Shown here in pieces: positions 35,009 through 42,218 of a stretch of DNA of 42,218 nt. The stretch lies in assembly GCF_004358675.1 (NCBI RefSeq), contig NZ_SMZO01000033.1, positions 1 to 42,218 of the forward strand, written 5' to 3'. Within the stretch, counting starts at the first letter, position 1; each line of letters starts with the position of its first letter. Source of the stretch: Meridianimarinicoccus aquatilis. GTDB lineage: Bacteria > Pseudomonadota > Alphaproteobacteria > Rhodobacterales > Rhodobacteraceae. The notes beneath the pieces were generated by a model that saw nothing but the letters and a program-made list of their open reading frames with translations, had not been told where the DNA came from and searched no databases. A program made the translations under genes and the position numbers.

Positions 35009-35302
35009 CCCTTGTGCTCACGTCTGCAAAATCGGCGGCCTTGCACCCCAATTTCAATATACGGCGTACGGGCTGTGTCGGTTCGATCCCGCACGTTGCC
35101 GTGGCGAAACGAAGTTACTTTCCAGATTGGGCATGGCGGCGTATTTTGATTGGAAGCCGATGATTGAGGTCGGCCAATTCACGATCGAAATGCGATGCGC
35201 CAAGGCGCGACCAACGACGGTAAATTCCATGCCGATGTTTTTCGCAAGAATGATAAGACTGGATGACAGCGGCACGACACTTTTCCGAAGCGAGGACCAC
35301 CT
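35009..35302 (+). other. Intergenic stretch before the DUF3604 pair
   Basis: 294 bp. It has a short open frame (from about 35133, MAAYFDWKPMIEVGQF) without a clear ribosome site, and no recognisable protein. The GAGGA at 35292-35296 serves the next gene. I see no strong promoter. Confidence 0.4.
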
Positions 35303-37234
35303 GTGAAATTTGAATCGTCTGTTTTGGCATTCTTACTTGCCGGGTTGCTGGCAGTTGCTGCCTTTGCGCAAGACCTTCCGCCTGATGCGGCGGCGGGTAG
35401 TTTGAAAGGGCGCCCTTATTCGCCTTATGCTGATCGCGGATTTCCCACGCAGGTGTTTTTTGGCGACACACACGTCCACTCGGCACTGTCGGCGGACGCG
35501 GGTGGGGGCGGCACCACCCTGATGCCGCGCGACATGTACCGCTTTGCGCGCGGTGAGCAGGTAACGTCAAACACCGGCCAACCCGTCAAGTTATCTCGTC
35601 CATTCGATTTTTATATGCTGACCGAGCATACGGATGGCATGGGGGTGATCACCGATATCATTCGTGGCGCGCCGAACATTATGTCAGACCCGGACGGGAA
35701 GCGGTTTCACGATGCCTTTGCCAAGGGCGGCGACGACGCAAAAGAGGCGTCTATCGAACTGATTGCCAAATTCAGCCAAGGCACGCTGAGCCAGGCCTTG
35801 CTGTATCAGCCCGGCACCTCAGGGTATGACAACACATGGCGTGACCTTGTGCAGGCCGCCGAAGAGTTCAACACGCCCCATGTTTTCACCGCGATGATCG
35901 CGTATGAATGGACGTCGTTGGTGGCGGGCGACAACCTGCACCGCAATGTCATTTTCCGGGACGGCCCAGAACGGGCGTTGCAAGTTGTTCCATTCCTCAT
36001 GAGTCCACCCGCCGGAAGTGCGGACCCACGTGATCTTTGGAAGTGGATGCAGGCCTATGAGGACAAAACCGGCGGCGATGTGCTGGCCATCCCGCACAAT
36101 CCGAACCTGTCCAATGGCCGTATGTTTGCGCCCAATGACACGTTCCGCGACGGTGAAGCCTTTGATGTCGAGTATCTCAAGACTCGCCAGACGTGGGAAA
36201 GGTTGCTTGAAATTCAGCAAACCAAGGGTGATAGCGAAACTCATTTGCTGATCTCGCCCACCGATGAATTCGCAGATTACGAAACATGGGATTGGGCGAA
36301 CCTTGATGTTTCGGCTGCCAATGCCGACGCCATGATCCCCTATGAATATGCGCGCGGTATCCTGAAAGAAGGGATCCGGTTTGAGGCAGAGCAGGGCGTG
36401 AACCCCTATAAGCTGGGGTTTGTCGGCGGGTCCGACATTCACACAGGCCTGACCACCGGTGACGACGCCAATTTCTTCGGTGCTTTCACTTGGATGGAAC
36501 CGTCTGCGACCCGAGCCACGACGGTGGCAAAGGGCAATGTTGCATTGGATATCTCTTATAAAGGTTGGCAATACGCCACGCCCGGCCCGACGGCCGTATG
36601 GGCGACGGAAAATACCCGCGCGGGCATTTTCGATGCGATGGAACGGCGCGAGGTGTATTCCACCACGGGTCCGCGGATCACTGTGCGGTTCTTTGGCGGA
36701 TCTTTTGCACCAGAGGATGTGCACACCCGCGAATTGGCGCGGGTCGGCTACACCAAGGGTGTTCCGATGGGCAGCGACCTGATCGCACCTGAAGACGGGA
36801 CAGCGCCGAGTTTTCTGGTTTATGCATTGCGCGACCCGATCGGCGCAAACCTTGATCGGGTTCAGATCATCAAGGGTTGGGTGGACCCCGCTACTGGCGA
36901 CACACGCGAGCAGGTTTACGATGTGGTTTGGTCGGACGGGCGTGAGCCGGGCGCAGACGGTAAATTGCCCGATGTTGGAAATACGGTTGATCTGACGATC
37001 CCAAGCTGGACCAATGACATCGGCGCGCCAGAGCTTGGAACAGTCTGGACCGATCCTGACTTTGATCCCAATGTACATGCGTTTTACTATGCCCGTGTGA
37101 TCGAAATCCCGACACCGCGCTGGACCGCTTATGACGCTGTGCGGTTCGGGGTGGACATGCCGAGCGAGGTCAAGATGATTACTCGGGAACGGGCTTACAC
37201 GTCGCCGATCTGGTTCACACCAAGCACGGATTGA
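35303..37234 (+). CDS. DUF3604 secreted protein (PHP-like fold), copy 1
   Basis: 643 residues from GTG 35303, GAGGA 6 nt upstream. A signal peptide (about 1-22, ending AFA) sends it to the periplasm or outside. The metal-type motif GDTHVHSALSADAG (His57, His59) is followed by YMLTEHTDG, YEWTSLVAGDNLHRNVIF, AIPHNPNLSNG and GGSDIHTG; all resemble metal ligands of PHP-type hydrolases. The end of the protein has RVQIIKGWVD and FYYARVIEIPTPRWTAYDAVR, conserved in the family. DUF3604 has no proven activity that I know. Its stop overlaps the start of a second copy. Confidence 0.9.
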   Translation: MKFESSVLAFLLAGLLAVAAFAQDLPPDAAAGSLKGRPYSPYADRGFPTQVFFGDTHVHSALSADAGGGGTTLMPRDMYRFARGEQVTSNTGQPVKLSRPFDFYMLTEHTDGMGVITDIIRGAPNIMSDPDGKRFHDAFAKGGDDAKEASIELIAKFSQGTLSQALLYQPGTSGYDNTWRDLVQAAEEFNTPHVFTAMIAYEWTSLVAGDNLHRNVIFRDGPERALQVVPFLMSPPAGSADPRDLWKWMQAYEDKTGGDVLAIPHNPNLSNGRMFAPNDTFRDGEAFDVEYLKTRQTWERLLEIQQTKGDSETHLLISPTDEFADYETWDWANLDVSAANADAMIPYEYARGILKEGIRFEAEQGVNPYKLGFVGGSDIHTGLTTGDDANFFGAFTWMEPSATRATTVAKGNVALDISYKGWQYATPGPTAVWATENTRAGIFDAMERREVYSTTGPRITVRFFGGSFAPEDVHTRELARVGYTKGVPMGSDLIAPEDGTAPSFLVYALRDPIGANLDRVQIIKGWVDPATGDTREQVYDVVWSDGREPGADGKLPDVGNTVDLTIPSWTNDIGAPELGTVWTDPDFDPNVHAFYYARVIEIPTPRWTAYDAVRFGVDMPSEVKMITRERAYTSPIWFTPSTD

Positions 37235-39030
37235 TGCTCATGCGCGCCTTATTCTCTGCCGCTCTGATTGCTCTACCTGTTGCGGTGAGTGCGGACCCGA
37301 ACCCGCTCCGCAATGCCTATTTTGGCGAAACGCATATGCACACCGCCCTGTCGCTTGACGCATACATCGGCGGGACGCGGCTGATGCCGGCCGACAGCTT
37401 GGCCTATGCGCGCGGAGAGCCTGTAACGCTGCCCGATGGCTCGGTGGCGCAACATAAGCGCCCGCTCGATTTCGCGGCGGTCACGGATCATTCCGAATAT
37501 ATCGGCGAGATGTATTCGGCCATTTATGAGGATGCGCCTGGTTACGACAACGATGAGTTGGAAGAACTGCGGACTATGAGCGATCTGGAGCAGCGCCAAG
37601 AGTGGTTTTTTAAGTACGTGGTCTCGTCAAATCGATCCACGACACCGCAGCACCCGCCGTTCTATGCCGGGCCGTCCACGACAAAAAGCGCGTGGGATAT
37701 TATCGTGACCGCGGCGAATGATGCGAACGATCCGGGTGTGTTTACGGCCATGATCGGGTTTGAATGGTCTGGTGCACCCAATGGCGCGAACCTGCACCGC
37801 AATGTTCTGTTCCGCGATGACAACGTGCCGGATACAGTTCCGTCCTATATCGAGTTGAACCAAGAGGAACGCTTGTGGGATTGGATGCGTGTTCAGGAAG
37901 CCGAGGGCCGTCACCTTTTGGCGATCCCGCATAATTCCAATGCGTCCAAAGGCCGGATGTTTCCGGATGTCGACAGTTTTGGCGCGGCTTTGGATTTGGA
38001 CTATGCACGCACCCGACAGCATTTCGAGCCGCTGATCGAGATGATGCAGGTTAAGGGAAACTCGGAAGTGCACCGCAAGTTCTGGGCGGCGGACGAGTTT
38101 GCAGGATTTGAAAACGCGGACTCGATCCAGAAAAACTCAGCACGCATTTTCAAGCAGCGCGACTTTGTGCGCGGGGGGCTGAAGGTCGGTCTGCAAAAGC
38201 AGTCTGAGCTGGGCGTAAATCCGTTCAAGTACGGCTTCATGGGCGGCACAGACAACCATAACGGGTTGATGTCAGCTGTGGCTGAAGACGAATTCATCGG
38301 CGCACATGGCCCTGAAGATGGCAGCGTTGAACGGCGCCGGACGGGGGATGTTCTGGGGTGGATCGACGGAAAGGACCTGTCCATCGGATCGATCGGTGGT
38401 GTCTGGGCGACAGAGAACACCCGCGCTGCGATTTTCGACGCCATGAAGCGCCGCGAGACCTTCGCCACTTCTGGTCCACGGATTAAGATCCGCATGTTCG
38501 GGGGGCCGGATTTATCTGCTCCTGCCGATCCTGTTGCAATGGCAGAGCAGGGGTATCTTTTGGGAACACCGATGGGGGGTGATTTGCGCCCAACCGTCAT
38601 CGCCCCGACCTTCACCGTTTATGCCGAGAAAGATCCGGACGGCGCGAACCTTGATCGGATCCAGATCATAAAGGGTTGGGTCGACGAGAACGGCGATCCC
38701 AATGAAAAGGTCATTGATGTCGTCTGGTCTGGGGACCGTGCGATTGATCTGTCGACTGGCAAGCTCCCACCGGTGGGCAACACCGTTGACCTGACCACCG
38801 CGCTTTTTACAAATGATATCGGAACATCAACCCTGATGGGGTCGTGGACTGACGAGGATTTCGACCCCCAGGAAGTTGCGTTTTACTACGCTCGGGCGTT
38901 GGAAATTCCAACGCCGCGTTGGACGACCTATGATGCTGTGCGCAATGATCTGCCGCTGCTCGAAGATGTCCCGGCGACCATTCAAGAGCGCGCATGGGGC
39001 TCCCCGCTTTGGTATAGTCCTGCGGGGTAG
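37234..39030 (+). CDS. DUF3604 secreted protein (PHP-like fold), copy 2
   Basis: 598 residues from ATG 37234, which overlaps the stop of copy 1 (TGATG); ATG 37240 is also possible. A signal peptide (ending VSA) is present. Homologous motifs are GETHMHTALSLDA (His34, His36), AVTDHSEYIGEMY, GANLHRNVLF, AIPHNSNASKG and GGTDNHNG. The C-terminal block (RIQIIKGWVDENG, FYYARALEIPTPRWTTYDAVR) is nearly the same as in copy 1, so the two arose by duplication. The first copy is longer by about 45 residues. They are translationally coupled and may form a hetero-oligomer or act on related substrates. Confidence 0.9.
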   Translation: MLMRALFSAALIALPVAVSADPNPLRNAYFGETHMHTALSLDAYIGGTRLMPADSLAYARGEPVTLPDGSVAQHKRPLDFAAVTDHSEYIGEMYSAIYEDAPGYDNDELEELRTMSDLEQRQEWFFKYVVSSNRSTTPQHPPFYAGPSTTKSAWDIIVTAANDANDPGVFTAMIGFEWSGAPNGANLHRNVLFRDDNVPDTVPSYIELNQEERLWDWMRVQEAEGRHLLAIPHNSNASKGRMFPDVDSFGAALDLDYARTRQHFEPLIEMMQVKGNSEVHRKFWAADEFAGFENADSIQKNSARIFKQRDFVRGGLKVGLQKQSELGVNPFKYGFMGGTDNHNGLMSAVAEDEFIGAHGPEDGSVERRRTGDVLGWIDGKDLSIGSIGGVWATENTRAAIFDAMKRRETFATSGPRIKIRMFGGPDLSAPADPVAMAEQGYLLGTPMGGDLRPTVIAPTFTVYAEKDPDGANLDRIQIIKGWVDENGDPNEKVIDVVWSGDRAIDLSTGKLPPVGNTVDLTTALFTNDIGTSTLMGSWTDEDFDPQEVAFYYARALEIPTPRWTTYDAVRNDLPLLEDVPATIQERAWGSPLWYSPAG

Positions 39031-39247
39031 TAGTTGTTTTTCGGGATGTGTTTGTTCAGCCAACACGGCGCGGCGGGCACGAGGCCCCGATGTAGCGTGC
39101 AGCCTAGTCTTCGGCCGGCTTCAATTTGCAGTATTGTACCGCAGTGACATGGCAACGTGGATCGTGCGCCATACGATTTGCAGCGTCTTGTGGTCTTGGG
39201 TGTTTGAACGGCTGGCCGCATTTTGAATTTAGCCGCAAGGTAGGGTT

Positions 39248-39275
39248 GGATCGCCCGGTTCAGCCCGGACGATCC
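39248..39275. terminator. Hairpin between DUF3604 copy 2 and the truncated binding protein
   Basis: GGATCGCCCGG (39248-39258) pairs with CCGGACGATCC (39265-39275), 11 bp with one mismatch and a 6-nt loop. It lies 10 nt after the stop of the - strand fragment and 218 nt after the + strand gene. It could end transcription from both sides. Confidence 0.5.
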
Positions 39276-39285
39276 GGCGTTCGAT

Positions 39286-39630
39286 TTAGAGGTTTGGCAG
39301 GGGGGGCAGTTCCTGACCAAGCCACTTTTCGGAAAGCTCGTTCAACTGTCCACCAAGGGTTTTGTGAAGGATGAACGTGTTGGTCCAGAACAACAGATCA
39401 AGGTTGCCCTTTTTAACGCCGATGAACGCCGGGGATTCCTTCAAGATGAACTTGGTTTCGATATCCATCTCGGCGTTTGCATCGCTGATCGCTGCCGCAA
39501 GCGTGTTGCCGCTGACAAGGACGTCCACCTGACCGGATTCGTACGCGGCGCGCGTTGCCGCGTTGTCGCCAAAGCGCACAATCTCGGTTGTTTCCGGTGC
39601 GAGCTCTGTCAGTTTGCGCGTTTCGCGTGA
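39286..39630 (-). pseudogene. Amino-acid ABC transporter binding protein, C-terminal fragment cut by IS21
   Basis: About 115 residues. The frame is open up to the IS edge and reads SRETRKLTELAPETTEIVRFGD, then AAYESGQVDVLVSGNTLAA and FILKESPAFIGVKKGN, matching the C-terminal lobe of family-3 solute-binding proteins for polar amino acids. The last residues LNELSEKWLG are the normal end. The N-terminal part and signal peptide are missing because the IS21-type element joins in. It could be restored only if the other half lies beyond the element. Confidence 0.82.
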
Positions 39631-39632
39631 TG

Positions 39633-39738
39633 GCGGGCACTGATTTCAGCTGATTGTGGGCACTGATTTCGCGGGAAGGCGGGCGCGGATTTCACGCGAT
39701 CGCGGGCACTGATTTCACGTGATCATGGGCAGGACTGG
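39633..39738 (+). repeat. IS21 left-end repeats, 23-bp period
   Basis: GCGGGCACTGATTTCA and close variants start at 39633, 39656, 39679 and 39702, followed by a weaker fifth unit at 39725. These are the transposase-binding repeats typical of IS21 ends. Confidence 0.85.
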
Positions 39739-39785
39739 TCGACGAACTGAAGATACTCCCCCTCCGTATCAACAGGAGGGATGGA

Positions 39786-41324
39786 ATGCCGACAGGACGT
39801 TTGACCATGCGCCGGATACGGGACGTATTGCGATTGAAGTTTGCCCAAGGGCTGAGCGAGCGGTCGATTGCCGCGTCGCTCGGGCTTGGGAAGGGAAGTG
39901 TGGGCACCTATCTGCGGCGGGCTCGCGACGCGGGCCTGAGGTGGCCGCTTCCCGATGGGTTGGACGACGACAGCCTTGAACTGTTGCTGTTCCCGTCCTC
40001 GCCGAGCGTGCCGGATCCGGATCGCCCTGTTCCGGACTGGGCCGCGATGGACAAGGAGCTGCGCAAGCGCAGTGTCACCAGGATGCTGTTGTGGGAGGAA
40101 TACCGGGCGCAGCATCCGGGCGGGTTCGGATACACGTGGTTCTGTACGCATTTCGACGCCTGGAAGGGGCGTGTCCGCCCAAGTATGCGGCAGACACATG
40201 CGGGCGGTGAGAAGGTGTTTGTCGATTACGCGGGCGACACGATCGACATTGTCGATCCAGAAACTGGCGAAGTGCATGCGGCGAAGCTGTTCGTCGCCAC
40301 CATGGGGGCGTCCAGTTACACCTACGTCGAAGCTGTTGCCTCGGAAGGGCTGGAAGACTGGATCGGTGCCCATACCCGGATGTTCGCCTATCTGGGCGGC
40401 GTGCCCAAGGCGGTGGTCCCGGATAACCTCAAATCCGCTGTCATCAAACCCGACCGCTACGATCCCGGGTTGAACCGGACCTATGCCGAGATGGCAGAGC
40501 ATTACAGCACCGCGATTCTGCCCGCGCGTGTGCGCAAGCCCAAAGACAAAGCCAAGGTCGAAGTGGCGGTGCAGGTGGCACAACGCTGGATCCTCGCGCG
40601 GTTGCGCAATCACAGGTTCTTCTCCCTCGCCGAACTGAACGCCGCGATCCGGCCTCTGCTGGACGATCTGAACACCCGGGTCATGCGCGATTACGGTGCA
40701 AGCCGCGCCGATCTGTTCGCCACGCTGGACCGCCCGAGCCTGCAACCGCTGCCCGCCGATCCCTATGTCTTTGCCAGATGGAAGCGAGCCCGTGTTGCAC
40801 CCGACTACCATGTCGAGGTTGACCGGTGCTGGTATTCGGTACCCTTCAGCTTGATCCGGCAGGAGGTCGACGTCCGCGCAACCCATTCCACGGTCGAAGT
40901 TTTCCACCGTGGCAAACGCATCGCCAGCCATGTCCGCAACCCTGGGCGGCGCAGCCACGTCACGGTGCCCGATCACATGCCGTCATCGCACCGCCGCCAT
41001 GCGGAATGGACCCCGGCGCGCGTTCTGGCCAGCGCTGAGAAGCTTGGGCCCTCGGTCGCCGCGTTTTGTCAGATCGTCATGGAAGACAGACCGCACCCCG
41101 AGCAGGGCTTCCGCACCTGCATGGGCGTGCTGTCGCTGGCCAAAAGCTATGAACCTGACCGCCTTGATGCCGCCTGTCGCCGGGGCGTCGCCATCAAGGC
41201 GCGGTCGGTATCCTCAATCCGGTCAATCCTGAAGAACGGGCTCGATCAGGCGTTCCTGGAACCAGACGCTGACGAGCTGCCGCTGCAGCACCCCAACATA
41301 CGCGGCCAGAAGTATTACCACTGA
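39786..41324 (+). CDS. istA: IS21-family transposase IstA
   Basis: 512 residues. The N-terminal helix-turn-helix is LRLKFAQGLSERSIAASLGLGKGS. The DDE integrase core begins with EKVFVDYAGDTIDIVD (first Asp), continues with VVPDNLKSAV (second Asp), and a later acidic region KPKDKAKVEVAVQ contains the Glu. The C-terminal part has VDRCWYSVPFSLI typical of the family. It lies 14 nt before istB. Length is normal. Confidence 0.93.
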   Translation: MPTGRLTMRRIRDVLRLKFAQGLSERSIAASLGLGKGSVGTYLRRARDAGLRWPLPDGLDDDSLELLLFPSSPSVPDPDRPVPDWAAMDKELRKRSVTRMLLWEEYRAQHPGGFGYTWFCTHFDAWKGRVRPSMRQTHAGGEKVFVDYAGDTIDIVDPETGEVHAAKLFVATMGASSYTYVEAVASEGLEDWIGAHTRMFAYLGGVPKAVVPDNLKSAVIKPDRYDPGLNRTYAEMAEHYSTAILPARVRKPKDKAKVEVAVQVAQRWILARLRNHRFFSLAELNAAIRPLLDDLNTRVMRDYGASRADLFATLDRPSLQPLPADPYVFARWKRARVAPDYHVEVDRCWYSVPFSLIRQEVDVRATHSTVEVFHRGKRIASHVRNPGRRSHVTVPDHMPSSHRRHAEWTPARVLASAEKLGPSVAAFCQIVMEDRPHPEQGFRTCMGVLSLAKSYEPDRLDAACRRGVAIKARSVSSIRSILKNGLDQAFLEPDADELPLQHPNIRGQKYYH

Positions 41325-41338
41325 AAAGGAGACATCCC

Positions 41339-42103
41339 ATGCTGACACATCCCACATCCGACCGGCTGGAGGCCCTTGGCTTCACCGGCATGGCCAAGGC
41401 GCTCGACGAACAGCGTCGCGCCTCCGCCATGTTCGAAAGCCTCAGCTTCGAAGAGCGACTTGGATTGCTGGTCGATCGAGAGGCGGCAGAACGTGATGCC
41501 AAGAAGCTGGCCACGCGGCTGCGGTTTGCCGCGCTCCGCCATGCGGCTTGCGTGGAAGACATCGACATGCGCAGTCCGCGCGGCATCGACACATCCGTCA
41601 TGGCGCACCTCATCGACAGCGGCTGGATCGACCGGCATGAAAATCTGCTCATTACCGGCCCGACCGGGCTTGGGAAAAGTTGGATCGCCTGCGCGCTTGG
41701 CCACAAGGCGTGCCGCGACGACCGCCGCGTGATGTATCACCGTGTGCCCCGGCTCTTTCAGGCGCTGGCCATCGCCAGGGGCGACGGGCGCCACGCCCGT
41801 GTCCTGAAATCCATCGAACGAACCGAGCTGCTGATCCTCGACGACTGGGGTCTATCGGTGCTGACCGCCACCGAACGCCGTGACCTCCTGGAAATCCTCG
41901 AGGACCGCCAGGGCCGCGGCTCCACCATCGTCACCAGCCAGTTGCCCGTCGATCAATGGCACGAGGCCATCGGCGACCCAACCCTTGCCGATGCTATTCT
42001 CGACCGGCTGGTTCACAACGCCCACCGCCTCGCCCTATCCGGAGAAAGCATGCGAAGAAAGATGAGCATCACAAAACCGCTTGACCCAACCGATCAGGCC
42101 TGA
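41339..42103 (+). CDS. istB: IS21-family helper ATPase IstB
   Basis: 254 residues, a DnaC-like AAA+ ATPase. Walker A GPTGLGKSWIA, Walker B LLILDDWG, and a sensor TIVTSQLP are visible. It aids target choice and complex assembly with IstA. A strong AAAAGGAG lies upstream. The end at 42103 is followed by IS21 right-end repeats. Confidence 0.94.
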   Translation: MLTHPTSDRLEALGFTGMAKALDEQRRASAMFESLSFEERLGLLVDREAAERDAKKLATRLRFAALRHAACVEDIDMRSPRGIDTSVMAHLIDSGWIDRHENLLITGPTGLGKSWIACALGHKACRDDRRVMYHRVPRLFQALAIARGDGRHARVLKSIERTELLILDDWGLSVLTATERRDLLEILEDRQGRGSTIVTSQLPVDQWHEAIGDPTLADAILDRLVHNAHRLALSGESMRRKMSITKPLDPTDQA

Positions 42104-42123
42104 CTCAATGCACCTAGTCGACC

Positions 42124-42218
42124 AGCCTGCCCACGACCGTGAAATGGCTGCCCACGATGGCCTGAAACGCGTGCCCGAGATCGCGTGAAATCACTGCCCA
42201 AGTTCCGCGAAATACGCA
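42124..42218 (-). repeat. IS21 right-end repeats, 23-bp period
   Basis: Copies of TGAAAT or variants, each followed after a few bases by TGCCC, begin at 42140, 42163, 42186 and 42209, in opposite orientation to the left end. The last copy is cut by the window edge. Confidence 0.8.

Larger units (their letters stand above)
39631..42218 (+). mobile_element. IS21-family insertion sequence (right end may lie beyond the window)
   Basis: istA and istB are both intact, flanked by multiple short repeats with 23-bp period at each end, inverted relative to each other. The left edge interrupts a binding-protein gene. The last bases of the window are still inside the right repeats, so the exact end and target duplication cannot be seen. 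Confidence 0.88.

Noticed and set aside
35133-35306. A 57-codon frame before the first DUF3604 gene
   Set aside because: No convincing ribosome site, overlaps the start of the next gene, no known family.
39633-39738. Regular 23-bp repeats as a possible small CRISPR array
   Set aside because: The repeats are contiguous without unique spacers, and a mirrored set flanks istAB, so they are IS21 ends.

Overview
The window looks like chromosomal DNA of a marine alphaproteobacterium, most probably the roseobacter group of Rhodobacterales. Reasons are the GC-rich codon use, a DctPQM TRAP transporter with an FCD-type GntR regulator, a FrcBCA-type fructose ABC transporter, an ectABC-ask operon with a divergent MarR regulator, tandem DUF3604 proteins, and IS3 and IS21 elements. 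No tRNA, rRNA or CRISPR array was recognised.

Region 1 (about 1-14,900, all + strand) is one tightly packed operon that enters from the left edge. It encodes an iterative polyketide or PUFA-type synthase split in two: the C-terminal part of an AT-ACP-KR protein (a KS is expected outside the window) and a 1296-residue AT-DH-phosphopantetheinyl transferase protein. Between them lie a TauD-like Fe(II)/2-oxoglutarate oxygenase, a small PLOD-like glycosyltransferase, a citrate synthase-like enzyme with its catalytic His/His/Asp kept, and a SAM methyltransferase. Downstream come a free acyl carrier protein, a small membrane protein, a SyrD/PvdE-type ABC exporter, an SPFH/prohibitin-like protein, a DUF697 membrane protein and a 58-residue membrane protein. 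Stop-start overlaps (ATGA, TTGA, GTGA) run through it. I infer that it makes, tailors and exports an unusual lipid or polyketide. This is the best candidate for an undescribed system here.

Region 2 (14,900-22,150) is a decayed accessory zone: a degenerate IS3-family remnant with recognisable terminal inverted repeats, an intact TRAP transporter for an organic or sugar acid with its GntR regulator and palindromic operator candidates, a frameshifted remnant of an aldehyde dehydrogenase resembling 2-oxoglutarate semialdehyde dehydrogenase, a TauE/SafE permease and a tyrosine recombinase fragment.

Region 3 (22,150-30,450) holds a periplasmic protein plus YHYH-domain protein pair, a ROK repressor divergent from frcBCA (with a strong intercistronic terminator after frcB), an outer-membrane beta-barrel protein, a Tat-exported L,D-transpeptidase and a small lipoprotein.

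Region 4 (30,500-35,010) is the ectoine osmoprotectant operon ectA-ectB-ectC-ask on the - strand, with a divergent ectR-like MarR gene. No ectD is present. Region 5 (35,300-39,030) is a translationally coupled pair of secreted DUF3604 proteins. Region 6 (39,280-42,218) is an amino-acid ABC transporter binding-protein gene cut by an IS21-family element (istA, istB) with 23-bp-period terminal repeats. The right end of the IS lies at or beyond the window edge.
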